Shown in pieces: positions 16,992-23,409 of a stretch of 64,000 nt of DNA. This stretch comes from Streptomyces sp. NBC_01471 (lineage in GTDB: Bacteria > Actinomycetota > Actinomycetes > Streptomycetales > Streptomycetaceae). How positions within the stretch are numbered: position 1 is the first letter of the stretch; each line of letters opens with the position of its first letter. The notes below the pieces were generated by a model. That model was not told the DNA's origin and did not search any database. It saw only the letters and a list, made by a program, of their open reading frames with translations. The position numbers and the translations under genes are program-made. The stretch covers positions 2,273,001 to 2,337,000 of the forward strand of contig NZ_CP109450.1 in the NCBI RefSeq assembly GCF_041438865.1, in the 5' to 3' direction.

Positions 16992-17374
16992 GCCGACACC
17001 CCGAACGTCCGGGTGACCGCGATGGCGACACTGCGGGCGAAGGAGACCAGGCTGGTGTCGCCCATGTCCTCCAACTCCGGCGTACCCCGGTAGGCGGCCA
17101 GGGCCCGGCGGCCGTAAGACTCAACCGTGACCAGGTCCGTCTGGAGCACCGCGTACTGAAGCGTCTCCCGGATGACCGACTCGTCGTTCAGTTCGTCCCA
17201 GGTCAGCGCACCCTCGAACGTCAGCAGACCCAGAAGGTCCGCGAACGAAAGGTGCACCGGCACCAGCACCGCGACCCGCACCGTCGGGTCAAGCGGCTCA
17301 GGCCCCCCAAACACGTCGATGTTGCTCGCCAGACGGTCAGCGGTGACCCGCTCCGAAACGATTCCAGGCATCAT
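16988..17374 (-). CDS. Small element protein, first gene of the leftward operon
   Basis: 128 residues from the ATG at 17374, with AGAGGGGTA upstream. It is acidic and helical (LSFADLLGLLTFEGALTWDE, RETLQYAVLQTDLV, SLVSFARSVAIAVTRTFGVSA). No known domain was recognised. It is the first gene of the operon that includes the HTH protein, the HNH nuclease, the ATPase and, further on, the excisionase-like gene and int. Its promoter region holds two of the three GntR operators, so it is likely repressed by the divergent GntR protein. Confidence 0.75.
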   Translation of the reverse strand: MMPGIVSERVTADRLASNIDVFGGPEPLDPTVRVAVLVPVHLSFADLLGLLTFEGALTWDELNDESVIRETLQYAVLQTDLVTVESYGRRALAAYRGTPELEDMGDTSLVSFARSVAIAVTRTFGVSA

Positions 17375-17435
17375 GGAAGTACCCCTCTGTGGGTAGAGGA
17401 GCGGCGGGCTTCTTGGTCGGAGACGCCGCTCCTTG

Positions 17436-17521
17436 CTGGCTTGAGCCAGTTACTGGCTTGAGCCAGTTGAGCACGCCCAAGGAGCGGTCGTCAAGCTACT
17501 GGCTTGAGCCAGTTGTATCCT
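17436..17521. promoter_or_regulatory. Three GntR operators and divergent promoters
   Basis: CTGGCTTGAGCCAG occurs three times: 17436-17449, 17453-17466 and 17499-17512; the last two extend to ACTGGCTTGAGCCAGT. The third ends just before a -10-like TATCCT (17516-17521), which lies 6 bases before the ATG of the GntR gene, so the regulator's message may be leaderless and self-repressed. The first two sit over the start region of the leftward operon. Confidence 0.85.
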
Positions 17522-17527
17522 GAGGTC

Positions 17528-18301
17528 ATGACTTCGCCTCAGAGCCGCGAGACCCAGCCCGCCAGCAGGCGCATCGCACAGGCATTGCGCTCCGCGATCG
17601 AGTCCGGAGAACTGCGCGCCGGCGCCAAGTTGCCGTCTGAACGGACTCTGGCCGAGCAGTACGGCACAGCACGGAACACCGCCCGTGAAGCGGTCCGCCT
17701 GCTTTCCGAGCAGGGTCTGGTCAGGGCGGAACACGGCCGCGGCGTCTTCGTTCGCGAACCACAGCGGCTCTTCCGGTTCGGCAGTGATCGCTATGCCCTC
17801 AAGAACAGGGAGAGCGGGCTGACGCCGTTCCGCCTGGAAGCCAAGAAGCAGGGCAAGACGGCACGCATCGACGTGGTGTCGATCGCAAATGAGGAGCCGC
17901 CCAGCGATGTGGCCGAGCGGCTCGGCGTCCCTGGAGACACCGCCAGCGTCGTCCACCGGGAGAACCACTACTACGCCGACGAGGAGCCGGTACAGATCGT
18001 CTCCACATACCTCAGGTGGAGCGAGGCGGAGGGGACACTCCTGACACAGCCAAAATCCGGCCCGAACGGCATCTACGGCCGCCTGGAAGACCTCGGGCAC
18101 GTCATGACTACCATCAGGGACGAGATCACCGCCCGGATGCCCAACCCGCACGAGGCAGCCGTGTTGCACCTGTCCCCCGGCGTGCCTGTTCTGGAGGTGC
18201 TGCACACGAGCTTCGACCAAGCGGGAGAAGCGTTCGAGGTCTCCCGCTACGTCCATAGGGGAGACGTGACCGGACTCAAGTACGACCTTCCCGTCGAATG
18301 A
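17528..18301 (+). CDS. GntR/UTRA (HutC-type) repressor
   Basis: 257 residues from the ATG at 17528. Winged helix: ASRRIAQALRSAIESGELRA, then LPSERTLAEQYGTARNTARE and GLVRAEHGRGVFV. The C-terminal UTRA ligand domain includes VVHRENHYYADEEPVQIVST and a VLEVLHTSFD strand near the end. It resembles KorSA-type repressors that hold actinomycete integrative elements in the chromosome. The three perfect operators in its own upstream region support repression of both itself and the replication/excision operon. The inducing ligand is unknown. Confidence 0.9.
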   Translation: MTSPQSRETQPASRRIAQALRSAIESGELRAGAKLPSERTLAEQYGTARNTAREAVRLLSEQGLVRAEHGRGVFVREPQRLFRFGSDRYALKNRESGLTPFRLEAKKQGKTARIDVVSIANEEPPSDVAERLGVPGDTASVVHRENHYYADEEPVQIVSTYLRWSEAEGTLLTQPKSGPNGIYGRLEDLGHVMTTIRDEITARMPNPHEAAVLHLSPGVPVLEVLHTSFDQAGEAFEVSRYVHRGDVTGLKYDLPVE

Positions 18302-18325
18302 GCCAGAGAACCGGAGGGCCCTTCC

Positions 18326-18838
18326 GTGAACGGCAGTACGTCAGGCAATGAATTGCTCATTCGCCCTCGAACCACCGGGGACCTGGCTCAGGCAGCTGCT
18401 GCCCTGGTTACGGTGCACGAAGCGGACGGCTATCCCGTGGAAGGCGTAGAGGATCCAGAGGCATGGCTGTCTCCGTCCGAGCTGTTGACTGCCTGGGTGG
18501 CGGAACTTTCCGGGCGGGTTGTGGGGCACGCGGCCGTCAGCGGCATGGACGGCTGCCGAACCGGAACTCTTGAGCGGCTCTTCGTGCTCCCTGATGCACG
18601 GCGGCATCGAGCGGGCGAACGTCTGATTCGGGCTGCGGAGGAGTACGCGCAGGCCCAGAAGCTTGCCCTGGAACTGGAGGTGCTGACCAAGGATGAGGCC
18701 GCTATCCGTCTCTACAAACGCCTGGGGTGGACTGAGACTGGGCAGCGGACGCATCGCCTGGACATCGGAGACTCGTACCCAGCGCTTACCTTCGTGGCGC
18801 CGAAGGTGCCGACATCCCAGGCTCGCTCTAGCGGTTGA
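18326..18838 (+). CDS. GNAT N-acetyltransferase
   Basis: 170 residues from the GTG at 18326 with GGAGGG upstream, 24 bases after the GntR gene and probably in the same message. GNAT features: VGHAAVSGMDGC, then LERLFVLPDARRHRAGERLI (acetyl-CoA loop, R-x-x-G-x-G/A type) and LEVLTKDEAAIRLYKRLGWT. The substrate is unknown. As cargo of a mobile element it could modify an antibiotic, an amino acid or a protein toxin; nothing here decides which. Confidence 0.9.
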   Translation: MNGSTSGNELLIRPRTTGDLAQAAAALVTVHEADGYPVEGVEDPEAWLSPSELLTAWVAELSGRVVGHAAVSGMDGCRTGTLERLFVLPDARRHRAGERLIRAAEEYAQAQKLALELEVLTKDEAAIRLYKRLGWTETGQRTHRLDIGDSYPALTFVAPKVPTSQARSSG

Positions 18839-18841
18839 CCT

Positions 18842-18889
18842 GACAGGGGAAGACCCCGGTTCCACCACGGGCCGGGGCCTTCCCCTGTC
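18842..18889 (+). terminator. Strong hairpin after GNAT gene
   Basis: Bases 18842-18859 pair with 18872-18889 over nearly 18 bp (GACAGGGGAAG / CTTCCCCTGTC plus a CCCCGG/CCGGGG part). It follows the GNAT stop codon directly. Confidence 0.8.
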
Positions 18890-18890
18890 G

Positions 18891-18992
18891 GCCGCTAGAC
18901 GCTAGATAGCTGATCAGAGGTCATGCAAGGTGCTAGCAGTGCTGCTAGACCTAGCAGGAGGTGATGCTAGGTCTAGCAGTAGTCGACCTGCT
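18891..18992. repeat. Word block CTAGCAG/CTGCTAG
   Basis: CTAG occurs about eight times in 100 bases, mostly as CTAGCAG or CTGCTAG, a tetramer that is rare in Streptomyces DNA. Degenerate core-like sequences AGAGGTCATGCA (18916-18927) and, inverted, GACCTGCTGCA (near 18983) lie inside. It looks like a member of the core-and-word family with a poor core. Confidence 0.55.
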
Positions 18993-19090
18993 GCATCGGC
19001 TACGCAAGGTGATAGAGCGAGCGGCAAGCCGCACATCCCCTTGGCAGCTCGCTCCGCGAGCGCGCGCACCGCGTCGGCCGACCCGGCACC

Positions 19091-19351
19091 GTGACGCGGC
19101 GCGGGCCCGGCGGTGCGGGACCTGTCCGAGGGCCGGAGTTCTGCGTCACCGCGTCATCAACGTCACCCGCTTCCTCTGACCAGCACTTTTAGGGTGACGC
19201 AGAGGGCTGGGGGTGCGTCATCGGTGACGCAGAGCCGCGTCATCGGGTGACGCAGGTGACGCACGATGACGCAGGATTCAGCCTCTGCGTCACCCCCCTT
19301 CCCTGCAGGTCAAACCCTCTTTTGCCGTGCCGGGGTGACGCGGTGACGCAG
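19091..19351. repeat. Word block GTGACGCAG/CTGCGTCAC around TGCAGGTCA
   Basis: About thirteen copies of TGACGC or its complement occur. The core TGCAGGTCA is at 19304-19312. Arms 19285-19294 and 19342-19351 form a perfect 10-bp stem with the core in the loop. A separate 14-bp perfect inverted repeat joins 19192-19205 and 19282-19295. The whole 18.84-19.95 kb stretch has no convincing gene. Confidence 0.85.
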
Positions 19352-19415
19352 ACCTTCCCTACCTAGGAAAAAGAGGGAGGTTTTGTAGTGCCACAAGAGG
19401 GGGTGGCCGTGCCAA

Positions 19416-19456
19416 CAAGAGGAGCACCCTGGGCGCTCGACGGGGTGCTCCTCTTG
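19416..19456 (+). terminator. 14-bp hairpin
   Basis: CAAGAGGAGCACCC (19416-19429) pairs perfectly with GGGTGCTCCTCTTG (19443-19456), with a 13-base loop. No gene ends directly before it, so it may instead be part of an untranslated RNA. CAAGAGG also occurs just upstream at 19394. Confidence 0.5.
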
Positions 19457-19510
19457 CTTGTGAGCGGGAAGCGGAATCCGCACGGCCGGAGAGACCGCGC
19501 GCCGGAGGAG

Positions 19511-19689
19511 AGGTCAGCGTCCACACCCCTCCACCTTAAGAACCGTCTTGACCTGCGGTGATGCTCTTAAGAGGAGCGAGGCTTGCGGACGCTGCGGACG
19601 CTAGTGGACGCTAAACAGTTTGTTTAGCGTCCACGCGATCTGTGCAGGTCAGGGTTGGTGCGCCACCTTCTGCGGACGCTGTGGACGCT
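19511..19689. repeat. Word blocks CTTAAG and GCGGACGCT around two cores
   Basis: Left part: CTTAAG (19535-19540) and TCTTAAG (19565-19571) flank an inverted core TGACCTGC (19549-19556). Right part: AGCGTCC/GGACGCT words at 19517, 19586, 19595, 19605, 19626, 19674 and 19683 flank the exact core TGCAGGTCAG (19643-19652). Arms 19626-19634 and 19681-19689 form a perfect 9-bp stem around it. The GGACGCT word is shared with the block at 13.25 kb. Confidence 0.8.
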
Positions 19690-19878
19690 GTCTTCCCTTA
19701 AATCTCTAGGATGAGAGGGGATGAGAGCCAAGCGGAATTCACCACCCCCCACTGAAAAGCCTCTGTAAGCCGTCGGGGAGGGCGGGGCCGGATGCCCCTT
19801 CAGGCCTCACAGCCCTCTGCGGCTCAGGCGTGGCTACTGACGGCTTTCAGTGGGGGGCTTGCCCTCGGAGCCTCGGGA
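19690..19878. other. Structured non-coding stretch
   Basis: A 13-bp inverted repeat CCCCCCACTGAAA (19745-19757) / TTTCAGTGGGGGG (19845-19857) encloses 87 bases. Inside lie a GCCGTC/GACGGC pair and several AGCC/GGCT pairs. No ORF with normal codon use and no core sequence is present. It could be a structured RNA or a further decayed repeat block. Confidence 0.45.
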
Positions 19879-19912
19879 GAAGAGACCACGGCCGCCGCAG
19901 AGTGGTCTCTTC
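19879..19912 (-). terminator. Hairpin downstream of YozE-like gene
   Basis: GAAGAGACCAC (19879-19889) pairs perfectly with GTGGTCTCTTC (19902-19912). It lies 42 bases after the stop of the minus-strand gene at 19954. Confidence 0.65.
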
Positions 19913-19953
19913 GTCTTCACTACGTGGCGAAGATGAGCCTGGCCATGGGCCTT

Positions 19954-20169
19954 CTACTGACGGGACTCGTAGAGCTCCCACGCACGTTCCAGGGTCTCCA
20001 CAGCGGCCGGAATCGCCCCCCGGTCCTCCAAGTACTCTCGCTGCCCCTTGAGCTGCTTCCCGCTGGGCCAGTCCGGATCTGCGGCAACGTCCCGCGCCAG
20101 GTCACCGATGGCGCTCCGATCCTTCGCGTGCGTTTTCAACCATGCGGTGAAGCCGTGAGATTGAGTCAT
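19954..20169 (-). CDS. YozE SAM-like small protein
   Basis: 71 residues. GFTAWLKTHAKDRSAIGDLA, then DVAADPDWPSGKQLKGQREY and AAVETLERAWELY match the YozE_SAM_like layout (short helical protein: F-x-x-W-L, I-G-D-L-A-x-D, then a Y-L near the end). An AGGATGTAGGG sequence precedes the ATG at 20169. The function of the family is poorly known; members are common in Gram-positive chromosomes and mobile elements. It stands alone among repeat blocks at the right end of the element. Confidence 0.75.
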   Translation of the reverse strand: MTQSHGFTAWLKTHAKDRSAIGDLARDVAADPDWPSGKQLKGQREYLEDRGAIPAAVETLERAWELYESRQ

Positions 20170-20277
20170 CCCTACATCCTTTCACCGCCGTGCCAGCGGT
20201 GTGAGTTCTTTCGGGGAGGGAGGGGAGCCACACCCCTGGCGCATGGTTTCTAGGCCCTTTCTGGTGCCCCGTCGGCC

Positions 20278-20401
20278 TGCCTCCCCAGCCTCCCCAGACT
20301 CCCCAACTGGGGCGCTATTGCAGGTCAGTGCCGGGGAGGCGGGTTGGGGAGGCAGTTGGGGAGTTCTCCCCACGATGCCGGCGCCTCCCCAACTGCCTCC
20401 C
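20278..20401. repeat. Word block CCTCCCCAAC/GTTGGGGAGG around TGCAGGTCAG
   Basis: CCTCCCCA words lie left of the core TGCAGGTCAG (20319-20328) and GGGGAGG words right of it. Arms 20299-20307 and 20343-20351 form a perfect 9-bp stem with the core in the loop. A further 17-bp perfect inverted repeat joins 20347-20363 with 20385-20401. No gene is present between 20170 and 20680. Confidence 0.85.
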
Positions 20402-20445
20402 TCACCCCGAACGGTGGTCCAGCCAGGTATTCCAGGGGCGGGCTG

Positions 20446-20596
20446 CACCCCCTCTACCCCCACTACCTTGCAGGTCAGACCCCACTACCTACTCCCTCTA
20501 CCGAGATAGAGGGGCCCCACTACGTGAGCCGCCGGGTAGAGGGGACTTCGGCGGGCTCCCAACGTGGTGGGTCGAGTAGAGAGCCCCCTCTACCCG
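20446..20596. repeat. Word block CCCTCTACC/GGTAGAGGG around TGCAGGTCAG
   Basis: CCCCTCTACCC (20449-20459) pairs perfectly with GGGTAGAGGGG (20534-20544), with the core TGCAGGTCAG (20469-20478) between. More copies of the word lie at 20494-20515 (CTCTACC, TAGAGGGG) and 20586-20595. It is the block nearest to the right border. Confidence 0.85.
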
Positions 20597-20614
20597 GGCC
20601 GCCTGTGGGCCGTC
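20596..20614 (+). repeat. 19-bp terminal direct repeat, right copy
   Basis: GGGCCGCCTGTGGGCCGTC, identical to 11503-11521 and in the same orientation, 86 bases inside the right att core. Likely an integrase arm site. Confidence 0.55.
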
Positions 20615-20680
20615 CGAGAGTGGCCAAGGGTGACCAATGACGACCAACGCCAATCGCTAGAACCCTGGTCAGAGCCGGGG

Positions 20681-20735
20681 TCAGGCCCCTGCGACCGACG
20701 CCAGGTACGCGTTGGTCTTCTCCGGGTCGAAGAAG
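20681..20735 (-). repeat. attR: 3' end of the monooxygenase gene
   Basis: Partner of attL at 11380-11434, 50 of 55 bases identical. It supplies the stop codon and last codons of the gene at 20681-21916, so the gene stays intact after integration. Confidence 0.9.
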
Positions 20736-21916
20736 AAGTTGTCGAAGTCGGCCGGGTCGTTGAACCCGTTGGCGAAGCGGTCCGCCACCGGCTGGAGCTG
20801 CCCCGCGGCGCCGATCAGGTTCAGCACGTGCTCCGGGGGTACGCCCAGCATCGCGTTCGTCCACTTGGTGACGTGCTGCGCCGTCTCCCAGTACCGGTCG
20901 AACGTCTGCTGCATCCACGCCTCGTCGAAGGGCCGGTCGCCCCGCTCGACGATGGAGCCGAGGTAGGCGGCGGCGCACTTCGACGCCGAGTTGGAGCCCT
21001 GGCCGGTGATCGGGTCGTTCGCCACGACCACGTCGGCGACGCCGAGGACCAGGCCGCCGCCGGGCAGCCGGCCCACCGGGTTGCGAACCGTGGGGGCGTA
21101 GCGGCCGGAGAGCGTGCCGCCCGCGTCGGTCAGTTCGGCCTTCGTGGCCCGCGCGTACTCCCAGGGCGTGAACTTCTCCATGAGTTCCAGCGTGAGGGCC
21201 AGGTGCGCGGAGGGGTCCTTGATGCCCTGGAAGGCGTCCAGCGGGCCGCCGGGTACGCCCTCCCAGAAGAGGATGTCCGCACGGCCGCTGTTGGTGAGGG
21301 TGGGCATCACGAACAGCTCGCCGACGCCCGGGACGAGATTGCAGCGCACCGCGTCGAAGTCGGGGTGCTCGGGGCGTACGCCCATGCCGTGCACGTACGA
21401 CACCGCGAGCGCGCGCTGCGGCACGGAGAACGGCGAGCGCGACGCGTCCCGGCCGAACATCGAGACCAGTTCGCCCTTGCCCGCCGAGACCATCACCAGG
21501 TCGTACGTCCGGGCGAAGAAGTCCAGGTCGGAGACTGCCGCACCGTGGATGACCAGCTGGCCGCCGCGCCGCGCGAAGGTCTCCATCCAGCCGGCCATCT
21601 TCACGCGCTGGTCGACGGACTGGGCGTAGCCGTCGAGCCTGCCGACCCAGTCGACGGCACGGGAGGAGTCGGGGCCGGCCACCGAGACGCCCAGGCCCTC
21701 GATCTTCGGCGCCTGCGACTCCCAGAAGTTGAGCTGGAGGTCGCGCTCGTGCTGGAGCGCCGTGTGGAACATGCACTGCGTGGACATGACTCTGCCGGAG
21801 CGGATCTCGTCGGCCGTGCGGTTGGACATGAGCGTGACCTCGTAGCCCTGGGACTGAAGGCCGAGAGCCAGCTGGAGCCCGGACTGACCGGCTCCGACGA
21901 TGAGTATCTTCCGCAT
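20681..21916 (-). CDS. Styrene/indole monooxygenase-like flavoprotein
   Basis: 411 residues. The N-terminal FAD motif is ILIVGAGQSGLQLALGLQSQ. Further features are VMSTQCMFHTALQHERDLQL, DLVMVSAGKGELVSMFGRD and a DPITGQGSNSASKCAAAYLG segment that fits the GD/flavin motif of StyA-type enzymes. This family uses reduced FAD from a separate reductase to epoxidise or hydroxylate a small aromatic; no reductase gene is adjacent. It lies 14 bases after the conservon GTPase and is probably its last cistron, taking the place that a P450 has in some conservons. The last 18 codons are the att site of the 9.3-kb element and come from the element. Confidence 0.85.
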   Translation of the reverse strand: MRKILIVGAGQSGLQLALGLQSQGYEVTLMSNRTADEIRSGRVMSTQCMFHTALQHERDLQLNFWESQAPKIEGLGVSVAGPDSSRAVDWVGRLDGYAQSVDQRVKMAGWMETFARRGGQLVIHGAAVSDLDFFARTYDLVMVSAGKGELVSMFGRDASRSPFSVPQRALAVSYVHGMGVRPEHPDFDAVRCNLVPGVGELFVMPTLTNSGRADILFWEGVPGGPLDAFQGIKDPSAHLALTLELMEKFTPWEYARATKAELTDAGGTLSGRYAPTVRNPVGRLPGGGLVLGVADVVVANDPITGQGSNSASKCAAAYLGSIVERGDRPFDEAWMQQTFDRYWETAQHVTKWTNAMLGVPPEHVLNLIGAAGQLQPVADRFANGFNDPADFDNFFFDPEKTNAYLASVAGA

Positions 21917-21930
21917 GGCGGGTTGTTCTC

Positions 21931-22557
21931 CTATTCGGGGGTGGTGTCGAGTGCGTGCCCCACCAGGGCAAGCAGTGACTCGACCACCGTCATTCTGTTA
22001 CGCGCGTCCATGATCAGTACAGGCACGTGCGGAGGAATCGTCAGGGCCTCCCGCACGTCCTGTGCCTCGAAGTCCGGCGTGCCCTCGAAGTGGTTGACCG
22101 AGACGATGTACGGCAGCCCGCAGCTCTCGAAGTAGTCGAGCGCGGGAAAGCAGTCGGCGAGCCTGCGGGTGTCGGCGAGCACTATCGCGCCGATCGCGCC
22201 GCGCACCAGGTCGTCCCACATGAACCAGAAGCGCTGCTGCCCCGGCGTGCCGAACACGTAGAGCACGAGGTCGTCGTCGAGCGTCAGCCGGCCGAAGTCC
22301 ATCGCGACCGTGGTGGTCAGCTTGTCCGGTGTGGCGCTGAGGTCGTCGGTCTCCTCGCTCGCCTGGGTCATCAGGGCCTCGGTCTGGAGCGGGGTGATCT
22401 CCGAGACGGAACTGACGAAGGTCGTCTTCCCCACGCCGAAGCCGCCCGCCACCACGATCTTGGTGGCTATGGGGGCCCGGGTGCGGTCGTTCTGCCAGGC
22501 CTGGACGGACTCTTCGGCCTCGGCGGGGATCAGCGTCTCAGAGACGGCGGAGTCCAC
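21931..22557 (-). CDS. cvnD: Conservon Ras-like GTPase (CvnD type)
   Basis: 208 residues. P-loop GGFGVGKTTFVSSVSEI near residues 38-54, a switch region ATPDKLTTTVAMDFGRL, DxxG-like YVFGTPGQQRFWFMWDD and a NxxD-type base motif replaced by VNHFEGT. This is the MglA-like GTPase of Streptomyces conservons, which works with the kinase-like CvnA, roadblock CvnB and DUF742 CvnC as a membrane-linked signalling complex. It overlaps the DUF742 gene by 20 bases. The paralogue number cannot be assigned from here. Confidence 0.95.
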   Translation of the reverse strand: MDSAVSETLIPAEAEESVQAWQNDRTRAPIATKIVVAGGFGVGKTTFVSSVSEITPLQTEALMTQASEETDDLSATPDKLTTTVAMDFGRLTLDDDLVLYVFGTPGQQRFWFMWDDLVRGAIGAIVLADTRRLADCFPALDYFESCGLPYIVSVNHFEGTPDFEAQDVREALTIPPHVPVLIMDARNRMTVVESLLALVGHALDTTPE

Positions 22558-22927
22558 TCAGCACCCTTTCGAGCAAAGCGCGGTCGGGCTGGCCTTCGCC
22601 GTGCCCGGTACCGTACACACGGATCTTTCCCTGGTCTGCGAGGTCGCTGAGCAGGACGCGGACGACCCCCAGCGGCATCTTGAGCAGCGCCGAGATCTCC
22701 GCGACGGTACGCATCCGGCGGCAGATCTCGACGATGGCACGCATCTCCGGCATGAGGCGCGCGGGGCCGTTGGCCAGCTCCGGGCGCTCCGGTGACGCTT
22801 CGATCGCGGCCACGAAGGTCTCGACGAAGAGGATGTGGCCGAATTTGGTGCGGCCGCCGGTGAGCGAGTACGGGCGTACTCGCGCGGGGCGGCGATCCGG
22901 GTTACGGACCGGAAGGGCCGGGGTCAC
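22538..22927 (-). CDS. cvnC: Conservon DUF742 protein (CvnC type)
   Basis: 129 residues. The DUF742 pattern is clear: VRPYSLTGGRTKFGHILFVE, ICRRMRTVAEISALLKMPLG and VVRVLLSDLADQGKIRVYG, a winged-helix-like fold. It overlaps the roadblock gene by 4 bases and the GTPase gene by 20. It acts as a partner in the conservon complex; its exact role in the family is not settled. Confidence 0.95.
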   Translation of the reverse strand: MTPALPVRNPDRRPARVRPYSLTGGRTKFGHILFVETFVAAIEASPERPELANGPARLMPEMRAIVEICRRMRTVAEISALLKMPLGVVRVLLSDLADQGKIRVYGTGHGEGQPDRALLERVLSGLRRL

Positions 22928-23409
22928 TGGGCGCTCTCCATCGATTTGCGCAACTCGCTGCGGAGTTCGGGGGTGAGGACATGACCGGCGCGCCCGACGA
23001 AGAGCGCCATGTGGTACGCGACGACGCTCATGTCGCAGTCCGGTGTGGCATGGACTCCCAGCAGCGAACCGTCGCTGATCGACATCACGAAGACGCTGCC
23101 CTCCTCCATCGCGACCATCGTCTGCTTGACGCCTCCGCCGTCCATCAGCTTCGCGGCGCCGATGGTGAGGCTGCCGATGCCGGAGACGATGGTGGCGAGA
23201 TCGGCGGCCGACCCCTTGGGGCCGCCCTGCCGGACGGGCCGGACCGCGCCGGCTGCCGAGACCTCGGGGTCCGACGAGAGCAGCATCAGCCCGTCGGACG
23301 AGACGACGGCGACCGAACGGAGCCCTGGGACCTCCTCCACGAGGTTCTTCAACAACCAGTGCAGGTTGCGGGCTTCACTGCTGAGTCCGAATGTGCTGGG
23401 CGCAGTCAA
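22924..23409 (-). CDS. cvnB: Conservon roadblock/LC7 protein (CvnB type)
   Basis: 161 residues. It has a roadblock/LC7 fold: NLHWLLKNLVEEVPGLRSVA, VVSSDGLMLLSSDPEV, SGIGSLTIGAAKLMDGGGVK and MSISDGSLLGVHATPDCDMS. In conservons this protein binds the GTPase as a likely activator, as MglB does for MglA. It overlaps the neighbours by 4 bases on each side. Confidence 0.95.
   Translation of the reverse strand: MTAPSTFGLSSEARNLHWLLKNLVEEVPGLRSVAVVSSDGLMLLSSDPEVSAAGAVRPVRQGGPKGSAADLATIVSGIGSLTIGAAKLMDGGGVKQTMVAMEEGSVFVMSISDGSLLGVHATPDCDMSVVAYHMALFVGRAGHVLTPELRSELRKSMESAQ

Larger units (their letters stand above)
11399..20712. mobile_element. Integrated site-specific element, about 9.3 kb
   Basis: The borders are two copies of a 55-bp sequence (11380-11434 and 20681-20735; 50 of 55 identical) that share a 13-bp identical core GCCAGGTACGCGT at 11399-11411 and 20700-20712. 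The right copy is the 3' end of the monooxygenase gene; the left copy is a cut-off second version of that gene end. A tyrosine integrase sits next to the left border. Contents: integrase, excisionase-like HTH, primase-type ATPase, HNH endonuclease, three operon proteins, GntR regulator, GNAT enzyme, YozE-like protein and many word-repeat blocks. No TraB/FtsK-type transfer gene is present, so it is not a standard conjugative AICE and may be a satellite or a mobilisable island. Confidence 0.9.

Noticed and set aside
17197..17210. CCAGGTCAG in an element gene as a further core
   Set aside because: No repeated word or stem flanks it, and similar sequences occur in host genes (for example near 3590 and 26105).
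11520..18838. Conjugative AICE
   Set aside because: The repressor and integrase fit, but no TraB/FtsK-type translocase or spread protein is found among the genes.
19792..20253. Plus-strand reading frame over the YozE-like gene
   Set aside because: Codon use is poor and it crosses two hairpins; the minus-strand gene explains the region.
18891..20596. CRISPR array
   Set aside because: The repeats are short words with irregular spacing and both orientations, not identical direct repeats with unique spacers, and no cas gene is present.
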